Positions 33,974 to 41,804 of a stretch of DNA of 64,000 bases are shown here, in pieces (the stretch's first letter is position 1; each line of letters opens with the position of its first letter). The DNA is from Hymenobacter persicinus (lineage in GTDB: Bacteria > Bacteroidota > Bacteroidia > Cytophagales > Hymenobacteraceae). Made by a program: the position numbers and the translations under genes. Location of the stretch: assembly GCF_004167665.1 (NCBI RefSeq), contig NZ_SEWE01000004.1:1-64000 (forward strand). The letters are read 5' to 3'. Under the pieces are notes generated by a model. That model was not told the origin of the DNA and did not search any database. It worked only from the letters and a program-made list of their open reading frames with translations.

Positions 33974-34613
33974 ATCCGGCGCTCCGCAAGAGCAGCCCTA
34001 GCGCCTCGTCTCTGCGCCTAGCTGCCCTGAGCCGAACCCATTTTCTTGACGGACCCGCGGGCAAAGCGGACAATTGCGCGCGGCACGTCCCAGCAGGTGC
34101 AACAGTTGCAGCCTCACCCGCGCCAGCTGCTGCCGCCTGCCCACGCCCTCGATGTGCCCATGGCGCCCGGTCTCGCGCCGCGCCCCAATGGGCTTGCTTA
34201 TCCCACTCCGACCAAGCAGGGGCGGGGGCTGCTAATAGGCCACTCTGCGCCGAGTTAGCGTGTGCTGGGCTCTACCACCTGCTCAAAGCCGGCTGCTGTT
34301 TCCGTCTGGACGGACTGGGATGGCGGCCGTGTTTCTTGTGGTCTGGACTACCTCCCAAAGCTGTGAAGAATCTTGCTGCCGTTGGTGGCCGCTACGGAGC
34401 TAGCTTCCGAAAGCCGCCGAGCTCGGGATTATCTGTTCTTTCTTAGGGAAGGCGAGAGAAGCACGCGGCCAGGCAGGGAAAGGTAGCGGCATCGGTAGCC
34501 GCTTGAACTGCGGGCTCTGCGTTAACTGCGCACTATAACTTCTTACCGACGTATTTCGGCCGCAAGCAAACCGCAGAGCAATACCGTAAGAGATGGGCAA
34601 GAAGAATCTAGTG
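33974..34613. other. Gene-poor spacer
   Basis: About 640 bp between the permease gene and the XRE gene. Short open frames on both strands (for example 34046-34258 plus and 34400-34600 minus) have no recognisable motif, signal peptide or promoter. The local base composition becomes more AT-rich toward 34600. I see no tRNA, hairpin terminator or mobile-element end here. Confidence 0.6.
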
Positions 34614-34640
34614 TTTGTTACTCATTTGGGTGTATATTTG
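34614..34640 (+). promoter_or_regulatory. Promoter of the XRE gene (TTTG, TATATTTG)
   Basis: TATATTTG at 34633-34640 is an exact -7 element; TTTG at 34614-34617 is a -33 candidate with a 15-bp spacer, slightly short. An ACTCATTTGGGT site (34620-34631) fills the spacer between them, where a bound repressor would block RNA polymerase. Confidence 0.6.
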
Positions 34641-34727
34641 CTGGCAATAATCGCTTAACTCATTTGGGTAATGCAAAAGATTGAAACCGTCGGAACCCGA
34701 TTTACGCAGCTTATTTCTCATTTGGGT
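34620..34727. promoter_or_regulatory. Three ACTCATTTGGGT-type operator sites
   Basis: ACTCATTTGGGT occurs exactly at 34620-34631 and 34658-34669, and with one change (TCTCATTTGGGT) at 34716-34727. It is an imperfect palindrome (ACYCA-WW-TGRGT). Site 1 lies between the -33 and -7 elements, site 2 ends 1 bp before the ATG, and site 3 is inside the coding region at codons 16-19. Spacing is 38 and 58 bp. The arrangement fits autorepression by the XRE protein. Confidence 0.65.
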
Positions 34728-35294
34728 ATAAGCAAGAATGCCTTTGCAGCTTCGCTCGATAAGACTGCTACGGTTATCCAACACCTAGTGGATGAGCGGA
34801 ATAAGCCGGGCTTTGATCTTTTGTGTAAAGTGTTTGAGGTATATCCAAATGTATCAAAAGACTGGCTGCTGACTGGTACGGGTCCCATGTTAACCGACGC
34901 ACCACCAACCAGCGTTGAGAGCTTACCCCGCCCCGCGGCAAAACCCGCTACCGTAGTCGAAGCGGACTCCACGCCTCTGGCTCTGGTGGCGGATGCTCCG
35001 CCGGCGGCTGCACCAGCAGCTACATCCCCTGAAACTGCGCCACCGGTAGAAAAGGTTGCTATGGACTTCCCGCCAGTAGCACCTCCGTCGTCCGAAGCAG
35101 CGGCTGCTCCCGCGGCTACGGGAACAGTGGCCGTTGTCCCACCGACACCGGACTCCAACTGGCAGGCGGCCCTCTATACTCAGCAGATGGCGCACCAACT
35201 GGCCCTGGCTGATTTGCGCAACCAACACCTGCTCGAGCAGCAGCGGCTGATGCAGCAGATGCTGGATTTAATGCAGCGCCAACTCGTTCGATAA
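34671..35294 (+). CDS. XRE-like helix-turn-helix regulator with Ala/Pro linker and C-terminal coil
   Basis: A 207-residue protein in three parts. Residues 1-72 form a phage-repressor-type helix-turn-helix domain (FTQLISHLGISKNAFAASL, then VYPNVSKDWLLTGTGPML, typical of the family). Residues 80-165 are low complexity, rich in Ala, Pro, Val and Thr. The last 40 residues are a Gln/Leu-rich helix (QMAHQLALADLRNQHLLEQQ) likely to oligomerise. There is no peptidase S24 or metal-binding domain. It is a single-gene unit with operator-like sites around its start and a strong terminator behind it. The target genes are not evident. Confidence 0.82.
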   Translation: MQKIETVGTRFTQLISHLGISKNAFAASLDKTATVIQHLVDERNKPGFDLLCKVFEVYPNVSKDWLLTGTGPMLTDAPPTSVESLPRPAAKPATVVEADSTPLALVADAPPAAAPAATSPETAPPVEKVAMDFPPVAPPSSEAAAAPAATGTVAVVPPTPDSNWQAALYTQQMAHQLALADLRNQHLLEQQRLMQQMLDLMQRQLVR

Positions 35295-35321
35295 GCAAGC
35301 AACTGCTTGTTAGATAAGTGT

Positions 35322-35365
35322 AAACCAAAAGGGCAAGCTTCGTACGAGGCTTGCCCTTTTGGTTT
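35322..35365. terminator. Bidirectional terminator between XRE gene and mtaB
   Basis: A perfect 17-bp inverted repeat pairs 35322-35338 (AAACCAAAAGGGCAAGC) with 35349-35365 around a 10-nt loop, with U-rich tails on both strands. It separates convergent genes. Confidence 0.93.
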
Positions 35366-35385
35366 GTGTATATTCAGTAAAGAGG

Positions 35386-36726
35386 CTAGTGGTGGAATAC
35401 CTCAATGCCCATTTCTTCGGCTTCCATCAGGTTCTGGGCGTTGACGGCCGTCAGGCGCAGGGCTTTCAGTTCACCCACTAGCAGCGGGTCGTACTTGGCG
35501 GCTACGCGGATGTAGTTGGGCGTAAAGCCTTCCATCTGCCCGTTGGTCACGTCGTCTTCGAAGAGCACCTGGGTTTCCTGGCCCACGTGCTGCTCGTAGA
35601 AAAAGCGCTTTTTCTTTTCCGACAGCCCGCGCAGCTGCGTCGTGCGCTCGTGGCGGTGGCGGTCCTGCACCCGGCCGGGCAGGCTGGGGGCCAGGGTATT
35701 TTCGCGCTCCGAATACGGAAACACGTGCAGGTAGCTCACGTCCAGCTCGTTCAAAAACTGGTAGGTTTCCAGAAAATCGGCCTCGGTTTCGCCGGGAAAG
35801 CCCACGATAACGTCGACGCCGATGCAGGCGTGCGGCATTACCTGCTTAATCAGCGCCACCCGGTCGGCGTAGAGCTGCCGGCGGTAGCGGCGGCGCATCA
35901 GGCCCAGAATCTTATCCGAGCCCGACTGCAGCGGAATATGGAAATGGGGCATAAACCGCTTGGAGCGGGCCACAAAGCGGATAATGTCGTCGGTGAGCAG
36001 GTTGGGCTCGCAGCTGCTGATGCGGAACCGGCTGATACCCTCCACCTCGTCGAGAGCCTGCACCAGGTCGTAAAAGTCTTCCTTCCGCTCCCGGTCGGGG
36101 CCTTGCAAACCAAAGTCGCCGAGGTTGACGCCGGTCAGCACGATTTCCTTCACGCCGGTTGCCGCTAGCTGTTCTACCCGCTCCACCACGCTCTGCACGG
36201 AGTGGGAGCGGCTTTTGCCGCGGGCCAGCGGAATCGTGCAAAATGAGCAGGAGTAGTCGCAGCCGTCCTGGACTTTGAGAAAGGTACGGGTCCGGTCGCC
36301 GTAGGAGTGGGCGGCGTGAAACTCGGTGGCCTCCGCAATAGGAGAGGCGTAGACCTGCCCGGGCTGGCCGGGGGCGGGCTTTTCGAAGCCGGCCAGAATG
36401 TCGACGAGTTGGAATTTCTCGGCTGCCCCGAGCACGGCGTGCACACCGGGGATTTCAGCAATTTCCTGGGGCTTAAGCTGGGCATAGCACCCCACGATGG
36501 TCACGAAAGCCTCCGGGTTGTGCTTGAGGGCTTCCTTGACCACCTTGCGGCACTTGCGGTCGGCGTGGTCGGTGACGGAGCAGGTGTTGATGACGTAGAT
36601 GTCGGCCGCGTCCTCGAAGGGCACTTTGCGGAAGCCCCGCTCCTCAAATTGCCGCCCGATGGCCGACGTTTCGGAGAAGTTGAGCTTGCAGCCCAGGGTG
36701 TAGAAGGCAACTTTTTTGGTTTCCAT
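35386..36726 (-). CDS. mtaB: tRNA (t6A37) methylthiotransferase MtaB
   Basis: MtaB (YqeV group) converts t6A37 to ms2t6A37 in tRNAs reading ANN codons. The auxiliary cluster cysteines are C13 (TLGCKLN), C49 (NTCSVTD) and C80 (VGCYAQ). The radical-SAM cluster is CDYSCSFC (C156, C160, C163). A C-terminal TRAM-like stretch (VLFEDDVTNGQMEGFTPNYI) follows. TLGCKLN rather than SYGCQMN and the TGVNLGDFG motif separate it from MiaB. The 446-residue form from the ATG at 36726 is standard. A TATCTTTG -7 element lies 12 bp upstream. Confidence 0.94.
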   Translation of the reverse strand: METKKVAFYTLGCKLNFSETSAIGRQFEERGFRKVPFEDAADIYVINTCSVTDHADRKCRKVVKEALKHNPEAFVTIVGCYAQLKPQEIAEIPGVHAVLGAAEKFQLVDILAGFEKPAPGQPGQVYASPIAEATEFHAAHSYGDRTRTFLKVQDGCDYSCSFCTIPLARGKSRSHSVQSVVERVEQLAATGVKEIVLTGVNLGDFGLQGPDRERKEDFYDLVQALDEVEGISRFRISSCEPNLLTDDIIRFVARSKRFMPHFHIPLQSGSDKILGLMRRRYRRQLYADRVALIKQVMPHACIGVDVIVGFPGETEADFLETYQFLNELDVSYLHVFPYSERENTLAPSLPGRVQDRHRHERTTQLRGLSEKKKRFFYEQHVGQETQVLFEDDVTNGQMEGFTPNYIRVAAKYDPLLVGELKALRLTAVNAQNLMEAEEMGIEVFHH

Positions 36727-36737
36727 AAGCAAGACCG

Positions 36738-36745
36738 CAAAGATA
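36738..36745 (-). promoter_or_regulatory. -7 promoter element (TATCTTTG) of mtaB
   Basis: An exact TAnnTTTG match on the minus strand 11 bp before the mtaB ATG, implying a very short leader. TTTT about 17 bp upstream is a weak -33. Confidence 0.5.
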
Positions 36746-36759
36746 CAGCTTGCCGGAGT

Positions 36760-37167
36760 TTAAAAGTTTCCTGAGCCGGAAAGTTCGCCGCCGACGGGCT
36801 CGGGCTGCAGGGCGCTCAGCCGAGAGCTTACCAACTGCATCAGCCCGGGCAGGTTTGTGTGGTTGAGCTCGGCAGCCGTAATGAAGGGCTGCAGTTCTCC
36901 CCCCGGCAACTGGCGAAATACGGCCGGCAGCGGCTGCTGGCGCTGGGCTGGAAACGCCGCCCAGAATTCGTCGCGGTGGGGAAAGCGGGCCTCGATGGGC
37001 AGGCTTTCGATAAAGGATTTCCACTCCGGCCGCATGCTCACCCCGTAGGTCAGGGCGCACAGCGAGCAGGGGTAGGTCCGGGGCGAAAGGGTTTTGTGCA
37101 CCAGATCCAGCATGCCGTTCAGCAGGCCGGCGTTGGCATTGTACACGAATAACAGAGTTTCAGGCAT
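36760..37167 (-). CDS. Hypothetical 135-residue protein with CSLC motif
   Basis: A small cytoplasmic protein. It starts MPETLLFVYNANAGLLNGML and has a notable CSLCALTYG motif near residue 34, then WKSFIESLPIEARFPHRDEF. The C-x-x-C plus LTYG arrangement recalls a conserved family of unknown function in other bacteria; the cysteines could bind a metal or be redox active. It is 33 bp upstream of mtaB on the same strand but mtaB has its own promoter. No function is assigned. Confidence 0.65.
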   Translation of the reverse strand: MPETLLFVYNANAGLLNGMLDLVHKTLSPRTYPCSLCALTYGVSMRPEWKSFIESLPIEARFPHRDEFWAAFPAQRQQPLPAVFRQLPGGELQPFITAAELNHTNLPGLMQLVSSRLSALQPEPVGGELSGSGNF

Positions 37168-37239
37168 CGTAGAAAAGGCGGGCGGATTGAGAAGTCAACT
37201 GCCGGGCAGCTCGAATGTTCGTGCCCCGGTCGGCCGGTC

Positions 37240-39087
37240 TTACTTACGCAAAAAGTCTTCGAACGAGACCTGCTCGTAGGCCTGGGCCCGGCGCAGCTGG
37301 CTGGAGTCGCCCACGATAAAGAGGGGGCGGCGGGACACGTTGTCGTAGCCCAGGCCCCCGCCCGGCCACTGGAAACCGAGCCCGTCGGTGAAGCAGTAGT
37401 AGGCGAAGGGAGCCCGCGCGGGCCGGAGCAAATCGTAGCCCCACTGGTAGGCCGTCGTGGGCAGCCTCAGCTGGGCCAGCAGCGTCGTGGCCACATCGGT
37501 CTGGGAGCCGTAGGTCGGAATCACCCGGCCGCGGGCTTCGGGGCGCAGGGCTCCGCCGGCCAGCACTAGCGGAATGCGGAACTTGCCGGGGCTCTCGTTG
37601 GCATCATTGCCGGGCAGCGGGTGGCCGTGGTCGGCCACGAGCACCACGAGCGTATTGTCCCACCACGGCTGCTGGCGGGCGGCGTGCAGAAAGCGGCCTA
37701 GGGCCCAGTCGGTGTAGTACACCGAGTTGCGAAACAGCGCTGTTTCGTCGGTGCCGGCAAACTTGGGCGCAATCGGAATCTGGAAGGGCTCGTGGCTACT
37801 CAGGGTAAAGGCCGTGATAAAAAACGGCTGGGGCTGGGTTTTGATATCACGCAGGAGCCGGTCGAAGAGCACGTGGTCGTGGGCCCCCCACTTCGAGTTC
37901 TGCTGACTCAGCGGAAAGTCCAGGCGCTCGGTAAACTGGTCGTAGCCGGCCGCCACGAGGTAGCTTTTCATATTGGCAAAGGCCAGTTCCCCACCATAAT
38001 AATAATGGGAGGAATAACCCGCCTGTTTCAGCGACTGGCACAGGTGGGGCAGGCGCTCCGTTTTGCGCGGGTACTTGATAATGCTGGTCGTGGGCTGGTT
38101 GGGGTAGCCGCTGAGCAACGACACCAAGCCCTTCTGGCTCCGGTCGCCGGAGGCGAAGATGTTGGTAAAGAGCACCCCGGTGCGGGCCAGGCTGTCGAGG
38201 TTGGGGGTCACGTTTTTCTCGCCCCCGGTGCCGGCCACAAATTTGGCCGTGAAGCTTTCCAGAATAACGAACAGCACGTTGGGCCGGCGGGTGCGCAACA
38301 ACTGGCTGGCGGCGGAGTCGGCGGGCGGGGCCGGGGCGTACATCTCCCGCACCAGCCGGTCGGCCTCGGCCTGGAGCATAAATTGGTACTGGTTCGGCCC
38401 GCCGTTTTGCAGAAAAAGCGAGTTAACGATGTTCCAGGGCACGTTCACGGCCGCGTGGTTGGCAAACGGGTGAGCCGAGAAGTACACGTCGCCCTGGTTG
38501 ACCGGAATCTGCTGCACGCCCCCGCGCAGGGGTACCACCAGCAGGGCCAGGTAGAGCAGGCTGGCCAGCGCCGCCCGGCCCCGGCCGAAGCCCGGCGGCA
38601 GCGGGGGCAGAGCGCCGCACACCTTCTTATATAGGAGCCAGCCCAAAATCAGCAGTCCGGCCAGTACCAGCAGCAGCAGTAGGGGCGCACTGCCGGCCGA
38701 GGCGGCCATTTCGGTCGGCGAGTCCAGGTATTGCAGCGGAGTAGCATCGAGGCGGAAGCCCCAGGCTTTGTAGAGTTCCAGGTCTGCCACCGTGAACACG
38801 CTCACCACGATGCCCAGCACGGCCGTGTAGAAGCCCAGCAGACGGCTGAGCGGGAAGCGGGCCGGCAGCAGGCTCCCCAGCGCCAGCAGGGCGAAGGGCA
38901 CAATGCTCAGGTACGCGGCGGCCGAGGCGTCGAGGCGCAGGCCGTAGCCAAACACGCGTCCCAGCTCCCCGGCGCTCAGGCCGGCGGCTTTAGGCAGGTG
39001 GTAGAGCAGGAACACGCCCTTCGCGGCCACGAAAAAAATCAGCCAGAACAGGAAATAGCGAAGCGGAAAAGCAAAGCGGTGTCTCAC
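37240..39087 (-). CDS. LTA synthase family protein (sulfatase-fold, membrane-anchored)
   Basis: A 615-residue inner-membrane enzyme. Five N-terminal membrane segments (up to about residue 195) are followed by an extracytoplasmic sulfatase/alkaline-phosphatase-fold domain. The metal site and nucleophile region are NVLFVILESFTAKF (Glu, Thr nucleophile in the following segment), then FASGDRSQKGLVSLLSGYP, SKWGAHDHVLFDRLL and LVVLVADHGHPLP. Gram-negative members add phosphoglycerol or phosphoethanolamine to envelope glycans; which one cannot be told. The start is GTG at 39087, 4 bp after the end of a TACCTTTG -7 element, so the transcript is probably leaderless. Confidence 0.88.
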   Translation of the reverse strand: MRHRFAFPLRYFLFWLIFFVAAKGVFLLYHLPKAAGLSAGELGRVFGYGLRLDASAAAYLSIVPFALLALGSLLPARFPLSRLLGFYTAVLGIVVSVFTVADLELYKAWGFRLDATPLQYLDSPTEMAASAGSAPLLLLLVLAGLLILGWLLYKKVCGALPPLPPGFGRGRAALASLLYLALLVVPLRGGVQQIPVNQGDVYFSAHPFANHAAVNVPWNIVNSLFLQNGGPNQYQFMLQAEADRLVREMYAPAPPADSAASQLLRTRRPNVLFVILESFTAKFVAGTGGEKNVTPNLDSLARTGVLFTNIFASGDRSQKGLVSLLSGYPNQPTTSIIKYPRKTERLPHLCQSLKQAGYSSHYYYGGELAFANMKSYLVAAGYDQFTERLDFPLSQQNSKWGAHDHVLFDRLLRDIKTQPQPFFITAFTLSSHEPFQIPIAPKFAGTDETALFRNSVYYTDWALGRFLHAARQQPWWDNTLVVLVADHGHPLPGNDANESPGKFRIPLVLAGGALRPEARGRVIPTYGSQTDVATTLLAQLRLPTTAYQWGYDLLRPARAPFAYYCFTDGLGFQWPGGGLGYDNVSRRPLFIVGDSSQLRRAQAYEQVSFEDFLRK

Positions 39088-39091
39088 CCGG

Positions 39092-39099
39092 CAAAGGTA
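39092..39099 (-). promoter_or_regulatory. -7 promoter element (TACCTTTG) of the sulfatase-fold gene
   Basis: An exact TAnnTTTG on the minus strand. Only CCGG separates it from the GTG start, so the transcription start should fall on or within the start codon region. Confidence 0.55.
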
Positions 39100-39280
39100 G
39101 CCGCAGTTTAGCCGGGATTAAAGCCTGCCCCGACGGTGGTTGGGTGGCCGGAGCTGAGCTACGAGCAGGGGTAGGGCGTAGTGAAAAAGACGTTTTGCGA
39201 AAATGTCCTAATGAATTGGGAGTGAGTTTGTGTAAAATGCAAGTATTTTAATGAATATGGGGTAAAATAATAGGGGTGGT

Positions 39281-39313
39281 TTTGTGAAAGAACTGTTCAA
39301 AGCTGTACTTTTG
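39281..39313 (+). promoter_or_regulatory. Promoter of glnN (TTTG-N21-TACTTTTG)
   Basis: TTTG at 39281-39284 and TACTTTTG at 39306-39313 match the -33/-7 pair with a 21-bp spacer. The leader to the ATG is about 33 nt. Confidence 0.65.
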
Positions 39314-39352
39314 CCCTTCTTAACCCCACTTCTCTCGTTTCTAATCTCCCCA

Positions 39353-41542
39353 ATGGCAATTCTGCGCTTTAAAGCCCTTGAACTTGTTGACCAGCGGAAG
39401 CCGGTTACGGTAGCCTCCACCGGCGTGCGTCGCTCCGACAGCTTCGGTAAAAACGTGTTTAACCTGGAGGCCATGCGGGCCAACATGCCGGGTGAGTACT
39501 TTAAAAAGCTGCAATCCGCCATCAAGCAGGGCACGCCGGTCGAACGGTCGGTAGCCGACGCGGTGGCTTCGGCTATGAAAACCTGGGCCATGGCCAAGGG
39601 CGCAACCCACTACACCCACTGGTTTCAGCCCCTGACCGGCTCCACGGCCGAAAAGCACGACTCCTTCTTCGACCTCAACTCCGACGGCCGCCCCATCGAG
39701 AACTTCAAGGGCTCAGCCCTGGTGCAGCAGGAGCCCGATGCCTCTTCGTTCCCCAACGGCGGCATCCGCAACACTTTCGAGGCCCGCGGCTACACCGCCT
39801 GGGACCCGACTTCCCCGGCCTTTATCATCGAAACGGCCGGCGCTTCCACGCTCTGCATCCCAACCATCTTCGTAGCCTACACCGGCGAAGCCCTCGACTA
39901 CAAGGCCCCGCTGCTCAAGTCGTTGGCCGCTTTGGAGCAGGCCGCCCTCGACGTGTGCCAGTACTTCGATAAGGACGTAAACCGCGTATCGACCACCCTC
40001 GGCATCGAGCAGGAGTACTTCGTGGTCGACAAGGCCCTCTACGACGCTCGCCCTGACCTGGTGATGACCGGCCGCACCCTGTTTGGCCACGCCCCGGCCA
40101 AGGGCCAGCAGCTCGAAGACCACTACTTCGGCTCCATTCCGAGCCGCGTGCACGCCTTCATGCTCGACTTCGAAGAGGAGTCGAACCGCTTGGGCATTCC
40201 GCTGCGCACCCGCCACAACGAGGTGGCCCCGAACCAGTACGAGTGCGCCCCGACCTTCGAGGACGCCAACCTGGCCGTCGACCACAACCAGCTGCTCATG
40301 GACATCATGGACCGGGTGGCCGAGAAGCACAACTTCAAAGTGCTGCTGCATGAGAAGCCCTACGCCGGCGTCAACGGGTCGGGCAAGCACAATAACTGGG
40401 CCCTGAGCACCGATACGGGCGTAAACCTGCTGGCTCCCGGCCGTCGTCCCAAGGAGAACCTGCAGTTCCTGGCCTTCTTCATCAGCACCATCACGGCCGT
40501 GCACCGCTACGGCGACCTGCTGCGCGCCAGCATTGCCTCGGCTTCCAACGACCACCGTCTGGGCGCCAACGAAGCCCCGCCGGCCATCATGTCGGTGTTC
40601 GTGGGCTCCCAGCTCGACAGCGTGCTCAACGAGCTGGAGCGCACCGCCAAGCTGCCCCTCGACAAGGGCGACAACATCTACCTCAAGCTCGGCATCGACA
40701 AGATTCCGGCCATCCTGCTCGACAACACCGACCGCAACCGTACTTCGCCCTTCGCCTTCACCGGCAACAAGTTCGAGTTCCGCGCCGTGGGCTCGTCGGC
40801 CAACTGCTCCTCGTCGATGACGGTGCTCAACACCATCGTGGCCGAGCAGCTCATCGAGTTCAAGGCTTCGGTCGATGCGCTCATTGAGCAGGGCAAGAAG
40901 AAGGAAGTGGCCATCGTGGAGGTGCTGCGCGAGTACGTTATTGCTTCCAAAGGCATCCGCTTCGAAGGCAACGGCTACTCCGACGAGTGGAAGGACGAAG
41001 CCGCCAGCCGCGGCCTGTCCAACATCCCGACCACGCCCCAGGCCCTCGACGCCTTTATCCGCGAGGATGCCGCCGCGCTGTTCGACCGGCACAACATCTT
41101 CTCCCACGTCGAGCTGCACGCCCGCCACGAGATTTTGCTGGAAGATTACATCAAGAAAATCCAGATTGAGAGCCGCACGATGGGCGATTTGGCCGTCAAC
41201 CACATCATCCCGACGGCCGTGGCGTACCAGACCAAGCTCATTACCAACGTGCGCGGCCTGCGCGAGCTGGGCCTCGACGACGAGTACTCGCAGGTGACGG
41301 TGGATACCATCAAGGCTATTTCCCGCCACGTGAGCACCATCAAGACTCAGGTCGACGAGATGGTGAAGGCCCGGAAGGTGGCCAACAAAATCGAGGACAC
41401 CCGGGACCGCGCCATTGCCTACTGCGACACGGTGAAACTGCATTTCGACACCATCCGCCGCTCCGTCGACAAGCTGGAGTTGATGGTGTCCGACGAGGAC
41501 TGGCCGCTGGTGAAGTACCGCGAGCTGATGTTCCGGCACTAA
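39353..41542 (+). CDS. glnN: Glutamine synthetase type III (GlnN)
   Basis: GSIII makes glutamine from glutamate, ammonia and ATP. The 729 residues match the large hexamer/dodecamer form typical of Bacteroidetes, not the 450-residue type I. Visible motifs are AGASTLCIPTIFVAYTGEAL, GIEQEYFVVD, LGIPLRTRHNEVAPNQYE (substrate/metal binding), HEKPYAGVNGSGKHNNWAL and NRTSPFAFTGNKFEFRAVGSS. A long helical C-terminal part contains VDKLELMVSDEDWPL. The ATG at 39353 follows a good promoter. It is a single-gene unit followed by a double hairpin. No GlnB or ammonium transporter is adjacent. Confidence 0.97.
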   Translation: MAILRFKALELVDQRKPVTVASTGVRRSDSFGKNVFNLEAMRANMPGEYFKKLQSAIKQGTPVERSVADAVASAMKTWAMAKGATHYTHWFQPLTGSTAEKHDSFFDLNSDGRPIENFKGSALVQQEPDASSFPNGGIRNTFEARGYTAWDPTSPAFIIETAGASTLCIPTIFVAYTGEALDYKAPLLKSLAALEQAALDVCQYFDKDVNRVSTTLGIEQEYFVVDKALYDARPDLVMTGRTLFGHAPAKGQQLEDHYFGSIPSRVHAFMLDFEEESNRLGIPLRTRHNEVAPNQYECAPTFEDANLAVDHNQLLMDIMDRVAEKHNFKVLLHEKPYAGVNGSGKHNNWALSTDTGVNLLAPGRRPKENLQFLAFFISTITAVHRYGDLLRASIASASNDHRLGANEAPPAIMSVFVGSQLDSVLNELERTAKLPLDKGDNIYLKLGIDKIPAILLDNTDRNRTSPFAFTGNKFEFRAVGSSANCSSSMTVLNTIVAEQLIEFKASVDALIEQGKKKEVAIVEVLREYVIASKGIRFEGNGYSDEWKDEAASRGLSNIPTTPQALDAFIREDAAALFDRHNIFSHVELHARHEILLEDYIKKIQIESRTMGDLAVNHIIPTAVAYQTKLITNVRGLRELGLDDEYSQVTVDTIKAISRHVSTIKTQVDEMVKARKVANKIEDTRDRAIAYCDTVKLHFDTIRRSVDKLELMVSDEDWPLVKYRELMFRH

Positions 41543-41558
41543 GCCATAAGGTTAGAAT

Positions 41559-41634
41559 GGGGCCGGCGTTGGGTGGGAATTTTTCGCCGGCCCCGATTTC
41601 ATTAAGAGCCGTTCCGGGTGGGGCGGCTTTTTTT
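41559..41634 (+). ncRNA. Double-hairpin element, copy A (3' end of glnN transcript)
   Basis: Hairpin 1 pairs GGGGCCGGCG (41559-41568) with CGCCGGCCCC (41585-41594); its loop begins TTGGGTGGGA. Hairpin 2 pairs AGCCGTTCC (41607-41615) with GGGGCGGCT (41620-41628) and ends in seven U, then GTGCCC. The same order, loop, spacer (TTTCA) and tail occur at 44954-45030. Hairpin 2 alone is a good terminator for glnN. It may be an RNA motif rather than only a terminator. Confidence 0.45.
41607..41634 (+). terminator. Rho-independent terminator of glnN
   Basis: A 9-bp stem with two G-U pairs, 4-nt loop and seven U, 65 bp after the glnN stop. It is hairpin 2 of the double-hairpin element. Confidence 0.85.
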
Positions 41635-41804
41635 GTGCCCGCTGATTGAAAAAGCTAGCTGACTTTTAGTGCTTGATTATCAAGGCGTAAGTGAGTGGGC
41701 TGGCCAACGGGTCCGGCCGGGTGGTTTCGGCTATATTAGCGTTTTATAATGCTGGCCCGCTTTTTGGAATTTTGGCCGGCGTATCCACTTACTTTCCCCT
41801 CCTC

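Noticed and set aside
34261..34560. Possible degraded tRNA or mobile-element end in the spacer
   Set aside because: No cloverleaf, CCA-proximal stem or terminal inverted repeat could be drawn.
34046..34600. Two short open frames in the gene-poor spacer (34046-34258 plus; 34400-34600 minus)
   Set aside because: No promoter, signal peptide or motif; lengths are expected by chance at this GC content.
39713..41539. A 608-codon open frame on minus, antisense to glnN
   Set aside because: The GlnN motifs on plus are certain; the antisense frame has shadow composition only.
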